64,000 nt of DNA from Sympetrum striolatum. Lineage: Eukaryota; Arthropoda; Insecta; Odonata; Libellulidae. Where the stretch lies: positions 51,096,939 through 51,160,938 of the forward strand of contig OX388351.1 of NCBI GenBank assembly GCA_947579665.1. Reading direction: 5' to 3'. Both the position numbers and the translations under genes were made by a program. Positions 10,480 to 21,149 of the stretch are shown in pieces (the first letter of the stretch is position 1; each line of letters begins with the position of its first letter). Under the pieces are notes generated by a model. It saw only the letters and a list, made by a program, of their open reading frames with translations, ran no database searches and was not told the DNA's origin.

Positions 10480-12995
10480 AAAACTTAATTTTTTTCACTT
10501 TTTTTCTCCTTCTACCCCTGAAGATGATAGCAAGCCTATAAAAAATCGTATTTCTTAGAAGATCGGTGATCAGAAAATTTTTGTTGTTTCTGAAACTGGT
10601 TAGTTTCTGCAAACGGCTTTGGTAGTATCTTGACACCTCTAACAATTTTTATAGTATTCAATAAGTGGAGACCAACAGGGATCCTCAACTTTACATCACT
10701 TATACCTGAGTAACTAGTATTCACTCAGTCATGACAAAATTGAGAGGAAAGTAATTAAGGGGTATTAGGATATTATTTCCTCTATCATATATCAAAATCC
10801 AACCGAAAAATTTACATTTACGTGAAACGAATCCATACTTCCACAAGATCCACAAGATTAAATTCAGATTTATTTACATTACCTCCTTTTCCAAACGTCA
10901 GCAGCCGACCGAGTTCAAAGCATTGCTTACTAATTCATATTTCATAGCTTAGTTAGCGTGGGAATTCGACCTTCTTTGTGACGAATACATCAGCCCGCAT
11001 CTCTTTCGTGACCTATCTGAAACATCCACCTGCTGGCATATTCCGTGAAAAATACCTCGGGCGGAAGGTGAGATTGGCTTCGTGGAATCCGGGAGATGTT
11101 TCCAGCAAGTCTGACGTAGAGCATTCATCCAGAGAAAGAATCAATTAGGATGGAAGTTCTCCGTAAATAGAGCAGACGGAACCACTCATAGCAGAGCTAC
11201 CGTATTCAACCGTGAAACGCTCCTCAAATGAAGTTGAAGTTCATTATTCGTCTCTCTTACACATCTCTCTTGTTTCGAATTCCAAATGCGATTACACATA
11301 GTAGAGGATCTTATTTGGAGCCTATTTAGGAATGCTATTGCAATCAGTGAATGCTAAAATTAACTGGTAAAGGTTTTTCGTTTAAATAATGCACATTGAA
11401 TGAATTTAAACGTGTGAGGATTTAAATGCGTCAGTATACCAACACCTTAACGAATACTCTACTTTTTAGCATCTACGAGTATCATAAATCTGATGCATCA
11501 TAATTAAATGCAATTTAAATACAAAAATCTATATTCAGCGCCATCTCCTTAACTTTCTCATAGTTTACCGCACCCTTTAAGTTATCCAACATCTTTTCTC
11601 TTTGTCTTCCCTCTGATTTTCCCTTGTATTCTACCCTCAGTCACTTTCTTCAGAAGCCCCTCTTCTCTCAATATTTGATTCGTTTATAATACAACTCATT
11701 ATTTTGCGGCAATTTTTACGATAATCCCGTGCCGACGTACGTCGTGGCCGGAGTGGCCCGAGTGGCTTGACTTATGTGACTTGTGTGCCTTGGGTGGCGA
11801 AGGGTGGCGCCTTCGACTCTTGATCGCTTTTTATACCAAATGGTGGAAGAATACAAAAATCTCTGTGAACAGTTTGAATTTAGCGGAATAACTTCCGGCT
11901 CGCCTCTGACAGGGCTTGCCGGCCAGATATGAACGTCTGCCTTTCGATCAACTGTGTGACTGCTAGCTCAAGAGCGAGTTTAGACGAAGAGTTTCGATAG
12001 TCATTTTTTTCCCACCGGACATTCTATGAGGGCACATGGAAAGTGACGGTCATTTGAGAGAGATTACGACGTCTTGTAAATTCGGAAGTCTTCCCGAATT
12101 GACGTCTGTATTGAGTGATTATTTGTACCAATTTTCAATGAGCAGTTCAATATTCTTTTGAGTGATAATTCGTTGTATGATATTTTGTGTTACCTGAATA
12201 CTATTACTTATTATGTTTAGTTTTGAAAGTTATTTGCTGATTGATATTTCGCTGTCGGTATCCTGAGCTAGTTGCTGTTCAGAGTAGTTATTGAGTCACC
12301 GAATGGTTTTCAGTTTCTTTTCAAGTTCTGAATTCTCAGGTTGGCGCAACTTAAATGCTCGAAAGTATCGGTAATCACCCTAGAAACAGCCAGAAATAAA
12401 CAATGATCTTTAATTCATACATTTTATCTTGAGTGGCAATTAAATTACATAGGAAATGGTTGAATATTATAAAAACGATTATTATATCGCCGACTGTTAT
12501 TAAGGTGTCTTTAAGGTATATTATTCCGCAAAAGTAATGAACTTACCTTGTCTATGCCGTTTGAGATGTTGGTATGAAAAAGTATGGCGTAAATTAAATT
12601 GACTCAGTGTTGCATGATAAAAAGTATTCATACTGCGATGAAGAAACCTCTGTAAATAATTTTACCTCTTCCTTTTTAAACATTTCAAATTCCAGTGTCT
12701 ACATGTTGAAAGAAGGAATGTTTTATTATTTCCACTGCAAGTGTATTATTGGACCAGTTTCGTCAACGGGTTGATATCTCCAGGATGATGACCTGAAGAT
12801 GTCAACACGTTGAGACAATACTTTTGATATTGTTCGATGAGGAGTGACTAGGAATGATAGTGATTACTCAGCTTCATTCCTTCACCGGTAGCTTAAGCAT
12901 TATCGTAATTGTGAATTAGATTGATGCACAAAAATGAAAGACATATTTTCTTTGTTGTACAGCAATTGACAGATAAATTAATTTTCAGTCAATCC
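10480..12995. other. long unique tract, no gene recognised
   Basis: AT-rich with a GC-richer part at 11730-12070 (GTCGTGGCCGGAGTGGCCCG and similar). Around 12755-12830 is a segment with TTCGTCAACGGGTTGATATC and CCTGAAGATGTCAACACGTT that resembles a LINE/TE 3' motif of the CCTGAAGATG...CCGGT type (see 26800-26865), but this is weak. No coding frame is convincing. Confidence 0.35.
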
Positions 12996-12998
12996 AGC

Positions 12999-13255
12999 CG
13001 TGGTCGGTAATAATAATAATAATAAAAGAACTTTAATAGGACGAGATTGAGATTAGGAAGTCCCTTCTTACATCCAACCCTTCGTCGTATGAGAAATGAA
13101 TGGAAATAGATAGCTTGCTAAAGTACAAAGAAGAAAACTACTATGCGGTTTTAAAAACCTAAGCTAAGAGCTTAGGAAAAATTTCCACTGCAGGAAAGCA
13201 GTCACTAGAAGGGGAGTGTAAAAAAAAGCCTATAGATAGATAGCTAAATTTGATG
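12999..13255 (+). repeat. A repeat, copy 1
   Basis: Begins with an (ATA)n run, then GGACGAGATTGAGATTAGGA, AGTCCCTTCTTACATCCAAC, a short palindrome CCTAAGCTAAGAGCTTAGG, TTTCCACTGCAGGAAAGCAG and AGAAGGGGAGTGT. The same ordered blocks recur at 17120, 25590, 46380, 54640 and in reverse at 14408, 49265 and 52195. The trinucleotide run beside one end suggests that the true 3' end of a retroelement lies there, on the minus strand; no coding frame is left. Confidence 0.75.
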
Positions 13256-13565
13256 ACGAAAGCAGGTTAAAAGAGTTATAAGAGTTATTGAAGACAAGAG
13301 GAAAAATTGATAGAGGTATACAAAAATGAATGAACAAGTGATGGCATATTTACAGAAAAATTAGTATTTCACAAATTGAAATTAATTACGAGATGAGTTT
13401 AAAATGCAACGACTGGAAGTGTATCAATAGTAAAAAATAAAGCAAGTGATTACACCTAGTTATAAGATTCAATCATATTGTTGTATGAGTAAGTTATTAT
13501 TTTTCATCTAAATAACTGTCGTTTCTTGCGTGAGAAGAGTGCTACTGAGTGATGTATAAAAAAGA

Positions 13566-13745
13566 AAATTTGGTACTCGGCTGTTAATGAATCAGAGGTT
13601 TAAAATCTCCAATAGCCGTCTTTGTCGGCGTTCCTCCTCTCATTCACCGGTATTCAGAGGAACCAGGAAAGAATCGCCGCTATTTTTAAAAAGACCCAAT
13701 GCTCATTTCAAAGGCGACGCTTTCATCTTCAGGGGTTTATTATAA
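13566..13745 (+). mobile_element. foldback-family unit F3
   Basis: AATGAATCAGAGGTTTAAAA, CCAATAGCCGTCTTTGTCGG, CGTTCCTCCTCTCATTCACC and ATCTTCAGGGG match F1 and the left arm of the 61.5-kb palindrome. Single arm, non-coding. Confidence 0.75.
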
Positions 13746-13749
13746 AATT

Positions 13750-14400
13750 TCCTGTAGTCCATTCGATCCTTTCCTGGTCTCTACGAATACCGTCGAATGT
13801 GACACTATTAGAGGTTAAGTACAGCAACAATATTGCTACAGTATTGCGAAAATGGAGGAATCGTCTCGCTGAAATATCATGATATTTGTAAGACTAATTC
13901 ATTCACTCTAATCAGTTTTCCGGTGATATATGTATAAGGATTTCACCGTCATCGTTTGATAAGTAATTGGCGTCCCTTTTATCGAGAAAACGAAACAAAG
14001 TTTTCTCTAAATTATAGGACGGCCTTTCAGAATTTCGAGATAACATTGGGAATGGTAATTCTTTAATTTCGGTCCCGCAATACTTGAGCGAATTAAGATT
14101 TCTTCGCAATTTGATTGTCGAGTGTTTTGTTTGGCGGTGTGAGCTGCCTGGAAACGCGTATCCTTCTCTCTCGTGATAAAAATCACGCGACCCCACCCTC
14201 CGCTCGTGCGCGCAATGTCCCGTTTTTTGTTGCCTCACCGTGTGCGCACGACTCGAATGACGAGCGGCGATCTTTCAGCAGAAAAGCACGCTGTCTGAAA
14301 TGTACTCAAGGCGCCATTACTTCCTCTATTGAAATCCTCATATTTCTCCGTCTAGTTCGGGATTCCTTATCGCTAAATTTTAGTAGACTATGGTCAGACG
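13750..14400. other. unique GC-mixed tract
   Basis: Non-repetitive within the window; includes a CG-rich part (14150-14290: CCGCTCGTGCGCGCAATGTC). Frames of 100-108 codons exist on both strands over the same bases, so composition and not coding is the likely cause. It could be conserved non-coding DNA or an exon; no splice pair was convincing. Confidence 0.3.
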
Positions 14401-14407
14401 TTGACTG

Positions 14408-14504
14408 TGTCCTGTAGTGGAATTTTTTTCCTAAGCTCTCAGCTTAGGTTTATTGAAACCACAAAGTAAATTTCTTCTTTGTACTTTTTTTAACGCTATC
14501 TCAT
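14408..14504 (-). repeat. A repeat, copy 2 (truncated)
   Basis: Plus strand reads CCTGTAGTGGAATTTTTTTC, then CCTAAGCTCTCAGCTTAGG (the palindrome of this family) and TTCTTCTTTGTACTTTTTTT. It is interrupted at 14505 where a C repeat begins, giving a nested arrangement. Confidence 0.7.
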
Positions 14505-15201
14505 TTTTACTTTCTCCCTAAATGTAGTATAGAGAAAGTATTGTATTCGCAAAAAAATTTGACCTCCAGATTTCGACGGAAATATATTTTTTTGGGGCCC
14601 ATAGAGCATGTTTAAGCTATTTTCCCGAACATGTTTGTCTGTGTGTGTGTGTGTGTCTGTCTGTCTGTGGTAAAAAGGTTTGTGGGCGCTCTCTTAAAAA
14701 GTAACTATCCGATCATTTTCAAAATTCATATTTAGTATTTTTCTAACAATGCCAAGAGTCGATTAGTTTTTGGTGATATCGCTTAACCAGAAGTAGCGGT
14801 TTATCCGGAACAAAATTTCGTTTCTTAAATATCTCTGTAAGAATGCAATGAGGTATATACAATTATTTACAAAAGTTGTAGATAATGTACTTATCTACAA
14901 CTTTTATTTGAAATATTTTTTCGTAACACTGATTGTTTAGGAGTTATTCTTCAATAATGGTTAACTGGAAGTTGTTGTTTACCCAGAAATGGAAGTTTTT
15001 CATACATATCTCTGTCAGAATGCAATGTAGGTATATAAAATTTTGTACCAAAGTTATAGATAATGTATTTTACTACAAATGCTGTATGAAACATTTTCCT
15101 GTAACACTCATTGTTTTGGAGTTATTTATATATTACCGGCATAGGCATTTGTTTTCAATAAATACGGAGAAAGTCATGTGTTGGCCACATCAGATTTTTT
15201 A
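14505..15201 (+). mobile_element. C repeat, copy C2 (about 700 bp)
   Basis: Matches C1 block by block, including the (GT)n/(GTCT)n core at 14637-14668, GGTTTGTGGGCGCTCT, paired GAATGCAATG(TA)GGTATATA blocks and the ATACGGAGAAAGTCATGTG end. It interrupts an A repeat. Confidence 0.75.
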
Positions 15202-15443
15202 CATTTATACAGCGAAGTGTATAAATATAAATAAATGAATATATATAAATAAAGCTCTTTTATTATTATTATTATATCTATGCATTAAGAGCTAGAATTG
15301 ATAGCTTATTAATCTTTAGTCAAATTTAAACACTATAAATGTTATTCTGCAAGTGTCATACAAGTATTGCATGTAAAGGGATGACGTATATTGCATATAT
15401 CGAACATTCATAATCTACCTAATTTATTAGATTGATCATACGG

Positions 15444-15575
15444 CAATTCATTTCAAATTCATTCAATGAATCAGCAACATGGACATCGCGTCATTTGGTA
15501 ATTCATTTCAAATTCATTCGATTCATCGACAAACGTGTCCATGTTAATCGATGAATTGAATGAATTTGAAATGAA
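15444..15575. repeat. AT-rich hairpin with duplicated left arm
   Basis: TTCATTTCAAATTCATTC.. at 15502-15529 pairs with 15548-15575 (27 of 28 bases, 18-nt loop). A second left arm at 15444-15481 also pairs with the same right arm and extends further (ACATGGACAT against the GTGTCCATGT at 15534-15543). Two arms therefore compete for one partner. Confidence 0.8.
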
Positions 15576-15639
15576 GCCTAAATCATCATGAAAATCCTAT
15601 CCAACCTGTTATATATATAAATTAAATATTCAGTTACAG

Positions 15640-15975
15640 AATAATTCTTTGAAACCAAATTCTTCGAAAACAAAATCTTCGAAAGCAAATTCTTCGAAAA
15701 CGAATTATTCAAACGATCAATCCAGACATGACAGATCAAGGACAAATTCTTCGACAATGGACCACTTGTTCGCAAAAATTCCACGTGCAAAGCACACTAC
15801 AACCCAACCTTGAAGGATACTCATAGCTTTACGGAATAGATTTCAACTCTTAATTAGTTCCTTTTATATAAATTTTGGACAACTTCAGATTCATTAGAGT
15901 GGTATATATTCGAAGAATTTTATAAAATTGATTGCACGACGAATTCATTTTCGAAGAATTGGCTTTTGAAGAATT
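15640..15975. repeat. cluster of TTCTTCGAA words
   Basis: CAAATTCTTCGAAAACAAAA, TCTTCGAAAGCAAATTCTTC and further TTCGAAGAATT words occur about every 15-20 bases at 15640-15760 and again at 15905-15975. The word is a partial palindrome of GAA/TTC units and looks like a decayed short tandem array. Confidence 0.65.
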
Positions 15976-15979
15976 TGTA

Positions 15980-17115
15980 TGCTAACATATATCCCAACGC
16001 GAGAAAACGGATTTTTGCTTATATGTATCGAAATTTTGATACAGAGTTATCCTGAATTTCACCATTACGTTCATATTAAAGATCCCGTGGAATGGTCTCG
16101 TGGAAAAACAGATACAAAAGTTCTAAACCGTCCTAGGGGTTATTCCCAAATCATTATTCGATTCACAGAAATTGCATGCACGTATAAATTACTGTTTTTG
16201 ATTATTCCCAGACAGATTGCTCCACAAATAAGGAGATTTTTTTAACCATTTGAAAAGATTTATAATGCAATTTCTGTCGCAATGCGGGATGTTGTATGGC
16301 ATACCATTAAGTGCGTTAATAAATCTTTCCGAGCGAACAAAACGTCCTTGTAGAACCGTAATTTCTTATTTTGTTTTAAATTATTAAAGCATATCTAAAG
16401 ATTTCATTAGACTAAATTGCTATGCGAACGTCCTATTACCTCAATTTTCATCTCAGCATAGATTAGATTTTCATGTTTTTTGGATGAAAAAATATCACTT
16501 CGCAGAGAGAAAACAAAAAAGGCCGCGCGGCATTGAGATACGAGGCAAAAAGCGTCATTTTTACGGCCGAAGAAATGCATTTTCATTGCCGTGAGAATGA
16601 AGCACGCGGGAAGCAAAAAGTGTTTCTAAAATAGGAACATTTAATCCTTCCCACCGAGACAATTCTATCTCATATGAGGAAATAGGTCCGAGTTGACAAT
16701 TGAAACGCAATAACGGGTTAACGTTTCTCTTATCCGTTTCCTTGGCCATTATTTCTTCCGCTGCACGCATCGCGAAAATGAGCAATTAAAAGTAATACAT
16801 ACCCATTCTGAAGTTAAAACGAAGGCATGCTGAGAAATCCGAGATACCTTTTTGAGATCTTACGGTGACTTGAAGGGTGGAAAAGTTATGAAGACTGAGA
16901 GAAGAAGTGGAAGATTTTGCGGAATTAGCTGCGTTTATTCGTATCATGCAATAGAAACGGGATTGAAACAAAGCCAATGAGGCAAGTGAAGAAGGAATGT
17001 GCAATGAAGAAGACATTTGGGTGAAGAAAATTGCACGAAAGATCATTACCAATAGGGAAGATATTTTAACATTATATTACATGAACGCTCTCGTATTTAT
17101 TCATAATGATTGCCC
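15980..17115. other. unique tract, no gene recognised
   Basis: 16400-16990 is less AT-rich and unique in the window, with several overlapping minus-strand frames of 70-90 codons. None has a supporting motif, membrane segment or splice pair. Possible conserved non-coding DNA. Confidence 0.3.
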
Positions 17116-17119
17116 TTTT

Positions 17120-17360
17120 ATAATAATAATAATAAATGGACTTAATTCGGGCGAGATTGAGACTAGAAAGTCTCTTCTTACACCTAACTCATCGTCTTAT
17201 GCGAAACAGAAAGAAAGAGATAGTTTGCAAAAGTACACGAAGAAAACTAGTATGTGGATTTTTAAAAAACCTAAGCTGAGGGCTCAGGAAAAAAATTTCC
17301 ACTGCAGGAAAACACTCACAGGAAGGGGAGTGTGAAAAACCTGCGAAATCTACAATAGAA
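17120..17360 (+). repeat. A repeat, copy 3
   Basis: (AATA)n start, GGGCGAGATTGAGACTAGAA, AGTCTCTTCTTACACCTAAC, CCTAAGCTGAGGGCTCAGG, TTTCCACTGCAGGAAAACAC, AGGAAGGGGAGTGTGAAAAA and CCTGCGAAATCTAC. One of the best preserved copies. Confidence 0.8.
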
Positions 17361-17364
17361 AATT

Positions 17365-18735
17365 ATATTTTTGATGAAGGAGAAAGAAAAGGATTATGAT
17401 AGACAGGCAGTGAAAATATAAAATTGTACAAAAAGAAAGGAGAAAAACATAACTGCATTATAAACAATCAGATAAAATAAATCAACTTCACTAAACTGAC
17501 ATTAATTATAGATGAATTAAAATAAACGTTGAATAATGGGAGATAAATCTCAAATAAATGAAGAAAATGAAATTACATTGAGAAAAACATACAAACGAAA
17601 CATTAAATGGTCTAGTACACTGAAAATAATCAAAAACATAGTTTATAGGAAAGTGTTAAAAGACAAAAAGAGAAAATAAACAAAAAATATAATAAATTAA
17701 ATTTTCGGGGTAAGCACTCTGGTATCGCAGTAATTAACAATACGTCGCATGTATATTTTGTACACTCTAAGCGGTACTTTTATCTTCATGATTTTTTTTA
17801 CGAAAGATCGTATTTCATTGTATACTCTTTTTGGCTTTCAAATCCTTATATATGGCTATTTCTTAGTGTAACTCTTCCGTTTTTAGCACCAAAATGTTTT
17901 TCTTTCGCCGTATTTGTTAATATGTTTCTGACGGCCGAATCAACTTGTTTATATCCACGTAGGATACCCTTTTAAGACTAGAAACGTAGCTTTTCTTTTG
18001 GTTCTCATTTATTTATTATCCAATGATCAATATCCGCTTCCATGTCTAAATGAATGGAAAATCTATCAGGTGAAAACGGTAGAAAAAATATTTATTCGAC
18101 TAATCGAACCCAGGTCTTCCTCTCTCCGAAAATGAATATTTAATCGCTTGCCTTTTGGCAGAGAATAGAGAAGAATGTATCTTGCATTTAATTTTTTGAT
18201 ATTCATGGTAGTAATAATATGGGGTATGAGTGATGAATTGGCAGCGCTAAATTGGCAAGTGAATGACATTCATCTTGCTCATTATTTATTGCTATAAAAG
18301 GTTTTACTCATAGGATCTTTGTGCTGCTCTTTCTTAGCTCTGCTCCATTTATAACTTTCTGGCTCTAAATCATGAGAAATCCTCATATTTTAACTTTCAA
18401 CTTACCGGTTTGGAATTTCTACCCTTGGAATTCCTTTAGATTACTTTAGTCTCGTTTGCCTTTACAAATCCTCCTGTAGCGATCTACCAGGTATGTATCA
18501 GTTCTAGCTTTATATCTTTTTTTGAATGTTTTACTCTAGATTGGAATATTCGTTAATTTTGCAGTTTTTACGTGTATTTTAGGACATGCGAAACTAGCAA
18601 ATCGGTTCATCGAGGTTTCGACAGACGAATATGATTGCGGAGAGAACTATTTTCGCTAGCCGAGTTATCAAATTATATTAGTCTCTACAATCTGCAAGTA
18701 CTTACATAAAGGTATACATATACATTCCTAATTTT
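17365..18735. other. AT-rich tract, nothing recognised
   Basis: No conserved coding or repeat signal seen. Confidence 0.35.
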
Positions 18736-18739
18736 CCGA

Positions 18740-18800
18740 AGGAAGTTTAATTACGACCGGTTTCATAAACGTGCTTGCATCTTCAGATACTGAACAGTAT
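18740..18800 (-). repeat. candidate retroelement 3'-type motif
   Basis: The reverse complement contains CTGAAGATGCAAGCACGTTT and ATGAAACCGGTCGTAATTAA, a layout (CTGAAGATG...gaaACCGGTCGT) also seen at 26800-26865 beside a LINE fragment and at 53765-53830. Interpreted as a shared TE 3' end; class uncertain. Confidence 0.4.
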
Positions 18801-18804
18801 AATT

Positions 18805-19668
18805 TCATGAATAAATAGCAATATTCAAGCGATGATAGGGAAGTATATAAAGGGAATGAAGTATAAAATATTTGGGAAAGAAAACCACACGAAATTGGTT
18901 AAATGCCTACGGGTTAGATTCTGCATCTATTCATTTAACTGCCGTAGGTGGAAAAATTGCTAATATTAGCTAAGAAAAGGTTAAAGCTAAGAAAAAAGTT
19001 AAGTTTCCGAGCAAGTTTTTCTATCTGGTCGATGATTTACTAACATAGATACGTATATTCATGCTATCCTCATAGTTAAGTATACAAACTCCCAGTTAGC
19101 GTTACCTTTTATGAATTAATGAATTCCCATGGCGCACGTGGTAAATGATTGGGGAGAGGGCATGAAGGGGTCAGCGGAGGGAGCGAATTAAAGAGGAAGA
19201 AAAATGGATAGCACACGAGTGAGGGGTAGGGATAGAGGGAAAATTAGGGGGGAGCAAGGGTGGAAACTTTTTAAGAGAGGACTAATAACAGAGGGTTTTT
19301 TCGATCGGAGCTTTGGGTGATAGGCGAGCGGTGCGTGCGGCTTACTGCTTCCCCGAGATCGCAATCCGATCTCCAGAATGCAACAAACCTCGCTGCAGAT
19401 CCCTAATCAGCCCCACACCCCCATCTGACGCACTTCCCCTTATCGTGAGTATGTGTGCCAAACGAGCGGAATAATGGCGAGTGCACGGGAGGCGTTGCCT
19501 GGACACCCAGCGACCCCTACTCCCCCTCTGCACTTTTTAGTTTGGTTTCCTTCTGGGAAGGCAGCCTTATGAAATGATCATTCCCTCCTCCCCTGCGATT
19601 TCTAAGAGCCGGGGTGGCGCCGAGGAGGGTTGGGGCACAAGGAGTCGTTTTTGGCTGATATTAAGGAT
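18805..19668. other. unique tract with G-rich island (19130-19660)
   Basis: Purine-rich sequence (GGGGAGAGGGCATGAAGGGG and similar), followed by GC-balanced unique DNA. A 63-codon minus-strand frame at 19342-19533 lacks support. Possible promoter-like or regulatory DNA. Confidence 0.3.
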
Positions 19669-19671
19669 GTG

Positions 19672-19965
19672 GTGAGGATTAGAGGTTGGCAAACTCTCCC
19701 AAAGCCGTCTTTGTTGGCGTTACGTACCGCATTGCAACCGTCTGTGAAAACAACGCGAAATTCCAGATTTCTTACGTTCTAAGAAACGGCAAATTAAATT
19801 TCAAAAGCCATGCTGTCATCTTAGGTGGAAGAGAAAAAATAAAACAAGCATACGAAAAAAAATTGAAAAGTATTTTTTTCACTCTGGAAACAATGGAGTC
19901 CAGTATTAGTGACCCTCTAAGAAACTCAAAATTACATTTCATTAGCCATGATATAATAATGATTA
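19672..19965 (+). mobile_element. foldback-family units F4 (two partial tandem units)
   Basis: First unit: GGATTAGAGGTTGGCAAACT, CCAAAGCCGTCTTTGTTGGC, TTCTAAGAAACGGC, GCCATGCTGTCATCTTAGG. A second partial unit follows with CCTCTAAGAAACTC and TTTCATTAGCCATG. It joins the E repeat directly. Confidence 0.6.
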
Positions 19966-20340
19966 TTATTACATACATACGTTGCAATTGAACAACGATC
20001 CGGTGGCAACGTCAATGCAATTCCATACATAACTGTACCTCATTACATCATTCATTACATTTCGTCTGACATAATAACCAGAAATCATTACATTCTAAAT
20101 TATATCCAATGATCATTACTTGACAAACCCTTTTACACTTATATTATCACATTCAAAATTCCAAATAACATCATTATATTGTCTAAGAGGATAAGGTCAC
20201 GTTTTTAACAACGAACATACTACTCATCTAACAGTTTCTTATCAACAATATCCCAAACCCCCTTTCAATACATTTTTATAATATTTCAAAGAATCTAAGT
20301 TTAAAATCTTTAAAAATTTCAGGGGCATTCAATCATTTTC
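19966..20340 (+). repeat. E repeat, copy 1
   Basis: ATTACATACATACGTTGCAA, GGCAACGTCAATGCAATTCC, ATACATAACTGTACCTCATT and ACATTTCGTCTGACATAATA recur in reverse complement at 34500-34735 in the same order. Class unknown; no coding frame. Confidence 0.65.
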
Positions 20341-20344
20341 AGGG

Positions 20345-20830
20345 GCAAAGGAAAAGAATGCGAAATAAAACGAAAATTTAAAGTTTTTTATCTATCCCTA
20401 AAGATGTTAGTGTAGCAATTAAAGGTATAGGGTAATTCTTAGAAGGATGGTAATTTCCGTTTTTTTCAGAATCGAGTGTTTAAAACTCTATTTCATTGAC
20501 AGCTGTGAACCAATTTCTTTCATTTTTTTTAAGCTTACCATTGTTATGGCTGCCAACTCTTCCGGGTACAACGGAAGACTCTCGGAATTGGACAGTAATT
20601 TAGGAATCATCCAGGTTGAGTCTCTTTATTCAACTAGACTCATTTTAGGGTTCATAGGTAGCTAACTGATTTTACAGCTTTTTGCAACTTTTTGTCCATC
20701 GTAGTCACGCAGTCATTCAGTATAACCTAATTTATCTTCTAAATTCGTCTCGATTTTCCTGAAATATTTTGGAAGTTTCTTGGAGTAATGAAGCTATAAT
20801 TTCTATTACTCTGCTGCAAAAATCAAGATA
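20345..20830. other. unannotated tract
   Basis: Short frames only; no conserved signal recognised. Confidence 0.3.
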
Positions 20831-20831
20831 A

Positions 20832-21086
20832 ATCATAAAAAAATCACCTCTGGGACCAGCTACGCTCCATAGTGATAAAATTGCACATTTATGCCATTTT
20901 GTAACGAAGAATGCATATTCTAAGGTTGATGAGTCTATGCCAGATATAGTCTCCTTGAAGAAGCTACTCTTTGATTCGTCAACTCTCCGTGATTTAGCAA
21001 CCCTTAGAAGAAAAGTTGAATTAGCTAATGTTAAATTCAATCGAAGTAACTTGGCGGAAGTCCGTAATCGGGATCATATTAAATAA
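20832..21086 (+). pseudogene. possible coding fragment, unknown product
   Basis: Open for 84 codons after an in-frame stop and ended by TAA. The C-terminal half is charged and helical in look (LFDSSTLRDLATLRRKVELA, then NVKFNRSNLAEVRNRDHIK), unlike the low-complexity frames elsewhere. There is no good early ATG, and the opposite strand is open too. The stop falls inside a 29-bp hairpin. It may be an exon end, a transposon ORF remnant, or chance; no family was recognised. Confidence 0.25.
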
Positions 21087-21146
21087 AGGTGCAAACAAAG
21101 GTGGTTGTTTTGTAGAATTTGCACCTTTATTTAATATGATTCCGAT
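21067..21146. repeat. 29-bp inverted repeat with 22-nt loop
   Basis: The arm starting ATCGGGATCATATTAAATAA at 21067-21095 pairs with 21118-21146, 28 of 29 bases matching. The size is in the range of small-RNA precursor hairpins, but flanks do not extend the stem. Confidence 0.85.
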
Positions 21147-21149
21147 AGC

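Noticed and set aside
14933..15238. 101-codon frame with a similar 119-codon frame at 9257
   Set aside because: The two frames resemble each other only because both lie in copies of the C repeat; changes between them do not favour silent positions by eye and no protein motif is present.
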